Part shown: one piece after another, positions 7,601 to 16,892 of the stretch
How positions within the stretch are numbered: position 1 is the stretch's first letter
Layout: every line of letters starts with the position of its first letter
Source of the DNA: PALSA-1180 sp964624625
GTDB lineage: Bacteria > Oederibacteriota > Muellerivitia > Muellerivitales > Muellerivitaceae
Direction: 5' to 3'
DNA: 27,615 nt
Assembly: GCA_964624625.1 (NCBI GenBank)
Contig: CAZUXW010000039.1
Location: 1-27,615, forward strand
Program-made: the position numbers and the translations under genes
The notes under the pieces: generated by a model
Database searches by the model: none
The model's input: the letters and a program-made list of their open reading frames with translations, nothing else
Told to the model about the DNA's origin: nothing

Positions 7601-8737
7601 CTAATCCCATTTCACCATATTGTCCCGATGGACAACCTCGTCCGGCGATTTCCGGCCGAGTCTTTTCTGGATCTCGCTGGATTTCAGGCCCTTGATGAGG
7701 TCCAAGTCGCCGGAGGAAAAATTCGACAAGCCCCTGGCGATTTCCCCTCCGTCGGGGCCGGTGATTTTAACCAATTCCTCCCTGCCCCAAACGCCGAGAA
7801 TCCGCAGGATGCCGGTGGGCAGCAGGCTTTTGTTCAGTTCCACCAGGGCCTTTTTCGCCCCCTCATCCACCATGATTTCGCCCTTGGGCTTCACGCCCCA
7901 GGCCAGCCAATTTTTCCGGCTGCTCATCCTCGCCCTCAAGGGGAAAAAAAAGGTTCCGATGGGCTTGGATTCGAATATCCCCTTTAAGACATAGGGCTGG
8001 TTTCCGTTGGCGATGATCATCGGCACACCGGAAGTCATCATGCTTTTAGCCGCCTGAACCTTGGTCTGCATCCCTCCGGTCCCCAAAAGGGACCTGGTTC
8101 GGGAGGCGCCCCTCTCCAATACCCCGTCAATATTGCGGACGCTCGATATCAGTTCCGCCTTCGGGTTTATTTTCGGGTCCTCGGAAAACAAGCCGTCCGT
8201 ATCGGTCAAGAGCACTAATAGATCGGCCTGGGACAAATGGGCGACAAGGGTCCCCAAGGTGTCATTGTTGCCAAACTTGATTTCCTCGACGGCCACCGTG
8301 TCATTCTCATTGACGACCGGGATGATCTTGTGCCGGAGCAGTTCCATGACCGTATTGTGCGCGTTCGAATAGCGGTGGCGGTTTTCCAAATCCTCCCTGG
8401 TCAAAAGGATTTGCGCGACTTTTAAGCCCTCCTTCTTAAACACCACGTCGTAGGCGTGCATCAAATTGCTTTGCCCGACCGCCGCCAGGGCCTGGAGCTT
8501 CTCGATTTCCTTGGGCTTTTGCCGCAAGCCCATCTCAAAAAGGCCCGCCGCGATGGCCCCGGAGGTCACCACCAGGCATTGGATCCCCCGGCCTTGGAGG
8601 GTCCGCACCTGTCCCGCCAGGTGCCGCAAGAACCCCGTTTTGATCGCCTTCTTTTTCGGGTCGGCCAGCAGGCTGCTTCCGATCTTGATGACCACCCTTT
8701 TGACCGGGGTGATGAATTCGGTTCTTTCAGACTTCAT
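7601..8737 (-). CDS. proB: Glutamate 5-kinase ProB
   Basis: ProB phosphorylates glutamate with ATP, the first and feedback-inhibited step of proline synthesis. The 378-residue protein has an amino-acid-kinase domain at about 10-260 (VVIKIGSSLL, VTSGAIAAG, NENDTVAVEEIKFGNND, LLTDTDGLF, GTGGMQTKVQAA) and a C-terminal PUA domain at about 285-370, the normal long form. The ATG at 8737 lies inside the end of obgE, an 11-bp overlap that suggests translational coupling. No proA is found downstream before the next operon. obgE-proB adjacency is common in bacteria. Confidence 0.96.
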   Translation of the reverse strand: MKSERTEFITPVKRVVIKIGSSLLADPKKKAIKTGFLRHLAGQVRTLQGRGIQCLVVTSGAIAAGLFEMGLRQKPKEIEKLQALAAVGQSNLMHAYDVVFKKEGLKVAQILLTREDLENRHRYSNAHNTVMELLRHKIIPVVNENDTVAVEEIKFGNNDTLGTLVAHLSQADLLVLLTDTDGLFSEDPKINPKAELISSVRNIDGVLERGASRTRSLLGTGGMQTKVQAAKSMMTSGVPMIIANGNQPYVLKGIFESKPIGTFFFPLRARMSSRKNWLAWGVKPKGEIMVDEGAKKALVELNKSLLPTGILRILGVWGREELVKITGPDGGEIARGLSNFSSGDLDLIKGLKSSEIQKRLGRKSPDEVVHRDNMVKWD

Positions 8738-10022
8738 GGCGGGCCCCCAATTGCTCCGACTCGAATATCAGCTCCTCGCCCTCGCAATAGATAACGCTTC
8801 CCTCCCGGACGCCCTTTTTCTTCAGCGCTTGGATGACGCCCATCCTCTGAAGGATCTTATAAAACCGCTCCAGGGCGTCCCGGCTGCTGAAATTGGTCAT
8901 GGCCACCCATTTTTGGATTTCGGGCCCTGTCACGCGAAACGCGTCGCCGTCTTTCGCGACCTTAAACCGGACCTTGGCCTGGTAGAGGACCTTCTCCGCC
9001 TCCGGCGGGGCCGCCAAGTCCGCTTCCTTGATCTTGACCAGTTGGCGCCAGCACTCCTCCAGCAATTCCTTTAACCCCTCGCCGGTGACCGCCGAGATGG
9101 TCAAAACCTTCCCTCCCTTTTTCCTGAGCTTTTGGGCCCAAGCCTGGAACGGCAGGGCCGTGGCCGCGTCGGTCTTGGTCAGGACGATCACCTGGGGTAT
9201 TTTCAGGAACTTGGCGCTGTGTTTTTTCATCTCGCCCCGGATGACCTTGATCCTTTTTTCCAATTCGGCAAAAGTGGTCAGGGACGCCAATTCGACCAGG
9301 TGCAGGATTATTTTGGTCCTTTCCAAATGGCGTAAAAAACGGATGCCCAGCCCCTTGCCCTGGCTGGCACCCTCGATGATGCCCGGCAGGTCCGCGAGCA
9401 CGAAACTGCGGCCCTCCGAAAGCCGGACCACGCCCAGCTGGGGTTCCAAGGTGGTGAAGGGATAATCGGCGATCTTGGGATGGGCGTGGGTCACCCGGGA
9501 CAGAAGGGTGGATTTCCCGGCGTTCGGAAATCCCACGACCCCTACATCGGCCAAAAGCTTGAGCTCCAGGCGGAGGACTTTTTTCTCTCCCGGCTCGCCC
9601 CTTTCCGCCAGCTTCGGCGCCTGCTGGGTGGAAGTGGCGAAAGTCGTGTTGCCCCTCCCGCCGCGGCCGCCCTTGGCGATGAGGAACCTTTTCCCGTCCT
9701 CGTTCATGTCCGTGATCAGCTTCTTGTTTTCGTCCCAAACCAAGGTTCCCACCGGAACGCGGATCGTGATGGAATCCGATTCCCGGCCGTGCATGTTTTT
9801 GCCCTTGCCGTGTTCCCCGTGATGGGCCCGATAGAGGGGATGGTAGATGAAATCCACCAAGGTATTCACGTCATTGCGGGATTCCAAATAAATACTCCCG
9901 CCCCGGCCGCCGTTGCCGCCGTCCGGACCGCCCCGGGGAATATACTTTTCCCGGCGGAAGCTCAAGCATCCGTCCCCGCCGGCTCCGGCCTCGAGTGTAA
10001 TGGTGACTTCATCGACAATCAT
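8727..10022 (-). CDS. obgE: GTPase ObgE/CgtA
   Basis: Obg is an essential ribosome-associated GTPase acting in 50S maturation and ppGpp-linked stress control. The 431-residue protein shows the Gly-rich Obg fold at 1-158 (DGGNGGRGGSIYLE, GGRGGRGN), a G domain with G1 GFPNAGKST at about 164-172, switch residues TTLEP, G3 DLPG at 211-214 and TKTD near 285, and a C-terminal OCT domain from about 350. The start ATG at 10022 has GGGGAA a few nt upstream. The gene lies 236 bp after rpmA, separated by a terminator, so it may have its own promoter; I cannot identify a convincing one. Confidence 0.97.
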   Translation of the reverse strand: MIVDEVTITLEAGAGGDGCLSFRREKYIPRGGPDGGNGGRGGSIYLESRNDVNTLVDFIYHPLYRAHHGEHGKGKNMHGRESDSITIRVPVGTLVWDENKKLITDMNEDGKRFLIAKGGRGGRGNTTFATSTQQAPKLAERGEPGEKKVLRLELKLLADVGVVGFPNAGKSTLLSRVTHAHPKIADYPFTTLEPQLGVVRLSEGRSFVLADLPGIIEGASQGKGLGIRFLRHLERTKIILHLVELASLTTFAELEKRIKVIRGEMKKHSAKFLKIPQVIVLTKTDAATALPFQAWAQKLRKKGGKVLTISAVTGEGLKELLEECWRQLVKIKEADLAAPPEAEKVLYQAKVRFKVAKDGDAFRVTGPEIQKWVAMTNFSSRDALERFYKILQRMGVIQALKKKGVREGSVIYCEGEELIFESEQLGARHEV

Positions 10023-10208
10023 GCGGTTCCCCAGTTTCGAATCTTAAAAATCCAGACCAAAAGCCCCTTGAACCCCAAGGCCGCCCAGCTCCCCGGGTTA
10101 AGGTTAAAAGATGAGCCCTTATCCGTCCGGCTTTCCGCCCATTCCGTCTTGATCCGGTCCCGGCGCCCTGGGCGGCGGATCGGTTCAAGCTTGAAAAGGT
10201 CCGGAAAC

Positions 10209-10240
10209 AAAAAAACCCCGCCAAAGGACGGGGTTTTTTT
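10209..10240. terminator. Bidirectional intrinsic terminator after rpmA
   Basis: A stem CCCCG (10216-10220) / CGGGG (10229-10233), with a partly paired loop, is flanked by seven A on the left and seven T on the right. It therefore gives hairpin plus U-tract on both strands. It sits just after the rpmA stop and ends the rplU-rpmA transcript, at least in part, before obgE. Confidence 0.9.
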
Positions 10241-10258
10241 CAGGTTTAAAAGAAAGGA

Positions 10259-10519
10259 TCAAGCTTCTTTGGCTTCGACGCTCACTTTTTTAAAGCCTTT
10301 TTTAAACTCGCGGAAGGAAACCAACCCCGTCACCTTGGCGAAAAGCGTGTCGTCTTTGCCGACTCCCACATTTTGTCCAGGCTTGTAGCGGCGGCCCCTT
10401 TGACGGATCAAGATGCTTCCGGCCGTTACCAAGTTTCCCCCGAACGCCTTGATGCCCAGGCGCTGGCTGTTGCTGTCCCGTCCGTTTCGGGTGGATCCAC
10501 CTGCTTTATGCTGTCCCAT
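10259..10519 (-). CDS. rpmA: 50S ribosomal protein L27 (bL27)
   Basis: This 86-residue protein has the L27 pattern GGSTRNGRDSNSQRLGIKAFGG, then AGSILIRQRGRRYKPGQNVGVGKDDTLFA. The N-terminal arm, which reaches the peptidyl-transferase centre, starts MGQHKAGG and lacks the cleaved extension of Firmicutes; consistently, no Prp (YsxB) protease gene sits between rplU and rpmA. The gap to rplU is 19 nt, and a strong terminator follows the stop. Confidence 0.97.
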   Translation of the reverse strand: MGQHKAGGSTRNGRDSNSQRLGIKAFGGNLVTAGSILIRQRGRRYKPGQNVGVGKDDTLFAKVTGLVSFREFKKGFKKVSVEAKEA

Positions 10520-10538
10520 GACTGATTCCTCTCTCGGT

Positions 10539-10853
10539 CTATGCCGTTACAATTTTTTCGATGGAGACGGTCGTGTGCTTCGGCCGCGATCCCTTGGTTT
10601 TCATCGTGTTTTTGCGGCGGCGGTAGCGGAAAACGCGGATTTTCTTCCCGCTGGTTTTGCTGATGATTTTTCCGGTAACCTTAATCCCTTTCACATCGCT
10701 TTTTTTGACCTTCAATTGGCCGTTGTTTTCCAACATGAGAACCTGGGTAAACTCGATGGGATCCCCTGGATTACCCGCTTGGCGGTCCAGTTTGATCACG
10801 TCACCTTCCGTCACCCGGTATTGTTTTCCACCGGCTTGTATCACAGCGTACAT
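10539..10853 (-). CDS. rplU: 50S ribosomal protein L21 (bL21)
   Basis: This 104-residue protein begins MYAVIQAGGKQYRV, the hallmark of L21, and contains VLMLENNGQLKV and a basic RRRKNTMKTKGSRPKHT segment that contacts 23S rRNA. The start ATG is preceded by GGGAGGA at good spacing. It is the first gene of the rplU-rpmA unit, under the promoter at 10905-10933. Confidence 0.97.
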   Translation of the reverse strand: MYAVIQAGGKQYRVTEGDVIKLDRQAGNPGDPIEFTQVLMLENNGQLKVKKSDVKGIKVTGKIISKTSGKKIRVFRYRRRKNTMKTKGSRPKHTTVSIEKIVTA

Positions 10854-10871
10854 AAATTCCTCCCTAAAATA

Positions 10872-10892
10872 GGCCCCCCCGACAGGGGCGCC
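10872..10892 (-). promoter_or_regulatory. Possible hairpin in the rplU leader
   Basis: In the predicted leader, GGC-G-CCCC and GGGG-GG-GCC can pair around a TGTC loop, ending shortly before the Shine-Dalgarno. L21 leaders in several bacteria carry regulatory structures; whether this is one, or an accident of a G/C-rich leader, cannot be decided here. Confidence 0.35.
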
Positions 10893-10904
10893 AAAGAAGG
10901 GTAG

Positions 10905-10933
10905 AGTTTAGGGAGGACCCCTGTGGTTGTCAA
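10905..10933 (-). promoter_or_regulatory. Sigma70-type promoter of rplU-rpmA
   Basis: The minus strand has a perfect TTGACA (10933-10928), a 17-bp spacer and TAAACT (10910-10905, 4 of 6 consensus positions). The predicted start leaves a leader of about 45 nt before the rplU ATG. Confidence 0.75.
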
Positions 10934-11124
10934 GCTTTTGTCAGACGGGAGGGCCTGCCGCCAGGAGGCCAAGAGGCTTGCCCAAAATCAAAAAAACAAA
11001 GGCCATTTGAACCTCCCCTGGCGCCAAGTCCCAACCAAAAGCCAAAAGGCGGGATTGGACTCCCCTCATGGGGGCTTTTGTCCTCTCGCGGCGGGCTGGG
11101 GGACTTGGGGGGCGATTTTTAGGT

Positions 11125-12045
11125 TTAATACCAAAAAAGAAGTCCGAAAATATGGGAATTGGCGATAAAGCTGCTGCTCACGGGGGCCGGGCGCCAGGCA
11201 TAACCAATTTCATATTCCAATTTACCCAAATTATTGCGGAGCGCGGCCCCGGCGGAAAAACCCCCCGCCAGGTTGCCCTGGTCGCTCAGGCGGTATCCCG
11301 CACGGATGGCGATGACGCTTCGATGCCAATATTCGACCCCGAAGGAAGCTTGGGTTCCCTCATCCCGGACGTTCATCAGCTCCACACTGGCCAACAGGGT
11401 TGAGGCGGGGGAAACGATAATGGGCCTGGCCATTCCCAGGCGGAAAGTTAAGGGAAGGGGATCCGATCCTTGGGGGTTGGGTTGAAACTGGACTGCCGGC
11501 CCGATGTTTTGGGCGACCAGGGCGAAATCCGTGTCGAAGAATTGCACCTTCATCCCGACATCAAAAGCCTGGGTGAAGGCCTGTTTGTCCCCTAAACTCG
11601 AGAAGATGGTTTTAAAGGAGCCGCCGATGGCGACCTTCCCGAATTGCTGGGCGTCCGCGATGGTCACCACCAGGTCACTGGCGTCAACCGCCGGATCCGT
11701 GGCGAGGGCGTTTTGGATGGTGGGCAGGTGGCGGAATATGATTTGTCCGCCGAAATTTCCATAGTCTTTCGTGGGAACGGCCAGGCTCAAGGACTCAATC
11801 TGAACATCCCCGAAACCCTGCACATGGTCCAATCCCACGCTGTACTTCGTCACCCTGGAAAGTCCCGCGGGATTAAACCCCATGACGTAAACATCATCCC
11901 CGAAGGCGGAGTAAGTTCCGCCCAAGGCCGCGGGCCGCACTCCCACGGGAACTTTCAAGATATCCGCCCCGCTGGTTCCCGGTTCCAAGGCCAGGGCCCC
12001 GCCGCTCACCGCCAAGGCCAGGAACAAATAAATAAGTCTTTTCAT
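11125..12045 (-). CDS. PorV/PorQ-family outer-membrane protein
   Basis: This 306-residue protein has a signal peptide (MKRLIYLFLALAVSGGALA) followed by the PorV/PorQ (UPF0164-like) start: a disordered GTSGADILKVPVGVRPAALGGTYSAFGDDV stretch and the FNPAGLSR motif. The rest alternates hydrophobic and polar residues as in a beta-barrel, and ends in FGLLFWY with an aromatic terminus suited to BAM insertion. In Bacteroidota, PorV is a shuttle/transport factor of type IX secretion, but the wider family occurs in lineages where its role is unknown. It follows the TonB-receptor-like gene by 51 nt and is the last gene of the cluster. Confidence 0.85.
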   Translation of the reverse strand: MKRLIYLFLALAVSGGALALEPGTSGADILKVPVGVRPAALGGTYSAFGDDVYVMGFNPAGLSRVTKYSVGLDHVQGFGDVQIESLSLAVPTKDYGNFGGQIIFRHLPTIQNALATDPAVDASDLVVTIADAQQFGKVAIGGSFKTIFSSLGDKQAFTQAFDVGMKVQFFDTDFALVAQNIGPAVQFQPNPQGSDPLPLTFRLGMARPIIVSPASTLLASVELMNVRDEGTQASFGVEYWHRSVIAIRAGYRLSDQGNLAGGFSAGAALRNNLGKLEYEIGYAWRPAPVSSSFIANSHIFGLLFWY

Positions 12046-12096
12046 TGGTTCAAACTAACATGGGCGGGAGGGAGGGTCAAGAAAGCCATCGGGACG

Positions 12097-13676
<1,580 letters not shown>

Positions 13677-13695
13677 GAATTCGGCACGAGAGGAC

Positions 13696-13701
13696 TTTAT
13701 A
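13696..13701 (-). promoter_or_regulatory. Possible -10 element for tRNA-Gly
   Basis: TATAAA lies about 20 nt before the tRNA 5' end, followed by a C/G-rich discriminator. No good -35 is found at normal spacing, so the tRNA may instead depend on read-through from the TPR gene. Confidence 0.35.
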
Positions 13702-13737
13702 CACGATTTGAAAATCAAGAGCCAGAGGAAGCTGAGG

Positions 13738-15615
13738 TTAGTTATGGCTGAGTTTTTCAATGGATTGCAGCTTCACCATGGCTTTATCGATGTTCTTTTG
13801 GGCGTTGACGTTGCCCGGATCCTGCTTGAGGCACTCCCGCCACTTTTCAATGGCCTCCTGGATTTTACCGTTGATATAGAGGTTGACGCCATCATAATAA
13901 AGCGCCTTCACTTGTTCGGCGTCGACTTTTTCAGGGGCCTGTTTCCCCGTCATTTTCTTGATGTAATCGTTGGCCGTTTCATCGCTGGAGTTGAATTTCA
14001 ACACCTCTTGAAACCGCACCTTCGCCTTGTCCTGGCTGCCGCCCTCAAAGAGCGAAACTCCCTCTTGGTTCAAATCCTTGACGCGGACGGCGATATCCTT
14101 CCGGACCTTGAAGAGCTGGGAGTTGATCTTTTCGCTGTTGGGATCGATTTGCTTGGCGACCGTTAGGTATTTCAAGGCCGATTTGAGGTCGTCTTTCCCG
14201 TAAAATTTCATGGCTTTATCGTAGACCGTGTCAATTTCGGAGTTTTGCTTGGTCTTCAACTTCTTCAACCGGGCCTTCACCGAGGCGTCCTTGGGATTGA
14301 TCTCCTTGGCCTTTAAATAACTGACCAAAGCGTCCGAATAGTCCTTGGCCTTGTAATAGTCATCCCCCTCGGCGATCAAGGCCTTGACCCTGTCTTTACG
14401 CTTGATGTCGACGTTTTTAACCGCTTTTTTGATCGCTTCGTTCTGGGGATCCATCTGAAGGGCCAGGTTCCATTCCGCGAGGGCCTTCAGGGTATTGCCC
14501 TGCCGGTTCAGGGAGTTCCCGGCGGCGAAATGCTTTTTAACCTCCTCGGTCTGCTTGTTCTGGGCGTCGGTGATGAAGTCCGCGGCCTGTTTGTTGTCCG
14601 GCTGGTATTTCAAAACCATTTTCCACTCGCCAATGGCGTCGCCATATTGGTTATTCAGGAGGTAACTGCTGGCCTTTTCCATATGGGAGTTAATGGCGGC
14701 CCCGATGGCCTGGGCCTGGCCGACGGCGGCGTTGGAATCTTTCGGGTTGATCTTGAAGGCTTCCCCAAACTCGTCCGCCGCCTTGTCATAGAGGGCGTTG
14801 TCGTTGTAAGCCACCGCTAGGTTGTAATGGGTCTCGCCCAGGGAGGCGATGTCCTGGTCCTTGGGATCCTTGGCGGTTTCCAACTGGATCGATTTCTCAT
14901 AGCTGTGGATCGCGTCGTTGAAATCACCCAGGTTATAGTAAGCCGATCCCAAGAGCTGGAAGGTTTGGGCGTCCTTCTGAAGCTTGACGGCCTTGTCCCA
15001 GTAACGGGCCGCGTCCTTAAAATCCTTCAATTGATAATAAGAGCCGCCCAAATTATGGAGGGCCACAAAATTTCCAGGCTCCGCCTCGATGATGTTTTTG
15101 AGCTCCCCGACGGCTTCCGAATAGCGCTTTTGATCCATGTAAATCTTGGACAGGACCTCGCTGGCCTTCACCTTTCCCTGGGGCGAGGTCAGGGAGTAGT
15201 TTTTCAAGGCCGCTTCAGCGTTGGGATATTGTTTCAACTGCACATAGGCGTCCGCCAGCAAAAGGTTGGCGTTGGGATTTTGGGGATTCACTTTCAGGGT
15301 GTTTTGAAGGTGTTCCACCGCCGACGGGTAGTTTTTTTGGAAGTAAGCCGATATCCCCTGGCTGCTCTCGAACATTTCCTTGGCCTGCTTATCTTCCGGA
15401 TCGATCTGGGTGCACTTTTGGAACTCGGGGGCGGCCAAGTCGTACTTCTGTTGGTTGAAATAAGCGGCGCCCAGGTTGAAATGGGCCCTGGCGTCTTTGG
15501 GATTGGCTTTGATCGCGTCGAGGAGGGCCTGCATGCGCGCGTCCTGGGCGGAGGCGGCCCCTGCCAAGGCCCACAAGGAAAACCCTAAGACCGCCCAACG
15601 CGCCGATGGAGACAT
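13738..15615 (-). CDS. Periplasmic multi-TPR protein
   Basis: This 625-residue protein has a signal peptide (residues 1-23, cleavage after AGAASA) and then consecutive tetratricopeptide repeats to the C-terminus, for example ARAHFNLGAAYFNQQKYDLAAPEFQKC near 45-70 and ALHNLGGSYYQLKDFKDAARYWDKAVKLQ. I count at least ten. There is no lipobox, membrane segment or enzymatic motif, so it is probably a soluble periplasmic scaffold. It lies 20 nt after the lipoprotein gene and is probably co-transcribed with it. tRNA-Gly follows its stop by 61 nt. TPR proteins in such clusters commonly hold envelope complexes together; the partner is unknown. Confidence 0.9.
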   Translation of the reverse strand: MSPSARWAVLGFSLWALAGAASAQDARMQALLDAIKANPKDARAHFNLGAAYFNQQKYDLAAPEFQKCTQIDPEDKQAKEMFESSQGISAYFQKNYPSAVEHLQNTLKVNPQNPNANLLLADAYVQLKQYPNAEAALKNYSLTSPQGKVKASEVLSKIYMDQKRYSEAVGELKNIIEAEPGNFVALHNLGGSYYQLKDFKDAARYWDKAVKLQKDAQTFQLLGSAYYNLGDFNDAIHSYEKSIQLETAKDPKDQDIASLGETHYNLAVAYNDNALYDKAADEFGEAFKINPKDSNAAVGQAQAIGAAINSHMEKASSYLLNNQYGDAIGEWKMVLKYQPDNKQAADFITDAQNKQTEEVKKHFAAGNSLNRQGNTLKALAEWNLALQMDPQNEAIKKAVKNVDIKRKDRVKALIAEGDDYYKAKDYSDALVSYLKAKEINPKDASVKARLKKLKTKQNSEIDTVYDKAMKFYGKDDLKSALKYLTVAKQIDPNSEKINSQLFKVRKDIAVRVKDLNQEGVSLFEGGSQDKAKVRFQEVLKFNSSDETANDYIKKMTGKQAPEKVDAEQVKALYYDGVNLYINGKIQEAIEKWRECLKQDPGNVNAQKNIDKAMVKLQSIEKLSHN

Positions 15616-15635
15616 GAGGCCCTCTCGAGAGAAGA

Positions 15636-16883
15636 TTAAGGATTACCCGCGGCAGAAATATCCAGCACCAGCAGCTCGTCATAAATCTTTTTTTGCGGAT
15701 CGAGCTTATCGGCCTGGGCGCAGCGGATCATCGTGCCGTCGGTGGACCAGGCCAGTTCGGCAGTATAGTCAAGTTTTTGTTTTGTTTTCAACAGTTGTTT
15801 GTATTGGCTGTCCCCCGTATTGATCAAGCAAACCCGCCCCTCATAAACATAGGCCACCTTATTTCCCGCGGGATGATAGGCGGGATGGATTCCGATATTT
15901 TGGCTTTTCGTGTAAAAGAGCGTCTGGGTCACCATCGTTTTGATATTGGTTTTCTCCAGCTTCCGGAGTCCGCCGGCCGTCCGCCAGTAAACCAAATCCT
16001 CGCTGTTCGGGGACCAGGCCGGCTTGTCCGCGCCGAAGGTTTGCCGGACCAGCTTGAACAGAACCTGGTCCCCCTTCGCCGGGACCTGGGCCACGTAAAG
16101 GTAAAAGACGCCCTTGGGGCCTTTTTTACGGGCCGCGATGAAGGTCCCGTCCGGCGAGGCGATGATTTTGTCCGTACCCTCCGCTTCCTGCGGAAAATCC
16201 GCCTCAAAACTCTTGTTAAAGGGCTTCTCATCCCTCAGGACGATGGTATCGACGCTGGCTTTCGAGACTTCCTCGGCCCTCCGGGAGCGGTCCGCCAGGG
16301 AATCGATCTTCGCCCTTGATTCGGGGGAGATGAAGAGGACCGGATAGGTTTTATAGATACTGTCCAGCGCCCCGGTTACGTCCTTATAGCTCTTCTGGGA
16401 GTAGAAAGCGGTGGCGGTTAAATATTGGGCGTCAATCAGGGATTGGATCGCCCCCTTCAACTGCATATTGTCCATGTAGCGGGTGAAGGCCCTTTGGCTG
16501 TAGTCCAGGGCTTTGGATGAATTTTTGAGCTTATCCTGGTAAAGGCCCGCCAAATCCAGGAGGGCGTGGATTTCCTCGTCGGTTTGGGGAAACTCACTCA
16601 ATATTTTCTGGTACCAGTCGAGGCTGTTGTTGTAATCCGATTGGATCTCGTAATTCTTGGCGACCCGGTAATAGATGAGCGGGGCCAAGGAGGATCCGGG
16701 GTGGTCTTTTAGGTAGGACAAATAGGCCTCGATGGCCTGGGAGGATTTTCCCGCTTGGTCCAGCTGGGCCGCCGACTCATAGGAAACCGAAAACCACTTG
16801 CAGCCGCCAAGGAAGGCCAGGCAGGAGATAAGGGCTAAAAAGACCAGGCTTTGTTTTAGGGGTTGTTTCACTTTGAAATTCAT
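15636..16883 (-). CDS. Lipoprotein with TPR and WD40-like (PD40) beta-propeller repeats
   Basis: The N-terminus is a type II signal peptide with lipobox FLGGC, the lipid-carrying Cys being residue 28. Residues about 35-200 contain TPR-like helices (AIEAYLSYLKDHPGSSLAPLIYYRVAKNYEIQ). From about 235 to the end there are roughly four TolB/PD40-type blades: IIASPDGTFIAAR, PAWSPNSEDLVYW, PAYHPAGNKVAYV and LAWSTDGTMIRCA. TPR plus beta-propeller in a lipoprotein is the N-terminal layout of PorE of type IX secretion; the C-terminal OmpA domain of PorE is missing here but is present in the neighbouring gene 9 nt upstream in transcription. No export signal of Lol avoidance is evident (K follows the Cys), so outer-membrane retention is likely. 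Confidence 0.85.
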   Translation of the reverse strand: MNFKVKQPLKQSLVFLALISCLAFLGGCKWFSVSYESAAQLDQAGKSSQAIEAYLSYLKDHPGSSLAPLIYYRVAKNYEIQSDYNNSLDWYQKILSEFPQTDEEIHALLDLAGLYQDKLKNSSKALDYSQRAFTRYMDNMQLKGAIQSLIDAQYLTATAFYSQKSYKDVTGALDSIYKTYPVLFISPESRAKIDSLADRSRRAEEVSKASVDTIVLRDEKPFNKSFEADFPQEAEGTDKIIASPDGTFIAARKKGPKGVFYLYVAQVPAKGDQVLFKLVRQTFGADKPAWSPNSEDLVYWRTAGGLRKLEKTNIKTMVTQTLFYTKSQNIGIHPAYHPAGNKVAYVYEGRVCLINTGDSQYKQLLKTKQKLDYTAELAWSTDGTMIRCAQADKLDPQKKIYDELLVLDISAAGNP

Positions 16884-16892
16884 CCTTCGATT

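Noticed and set aside
10184..10195. TTCAAGCTTGAA palindrome upstream of obgE as an operator.
   Set aside because: No promoter can be placed near it; a 12-bp palindrome alone is weak evidence.
10019..10210. Minus-strand 63-residue frame between rpmA and obgE whose TGA overlaps the obgE ATG.
   Set aside because: The overlap is attractive, but the TTG start lies inside the rpmA terminator, there is no ribosome site, and the composition looks random.
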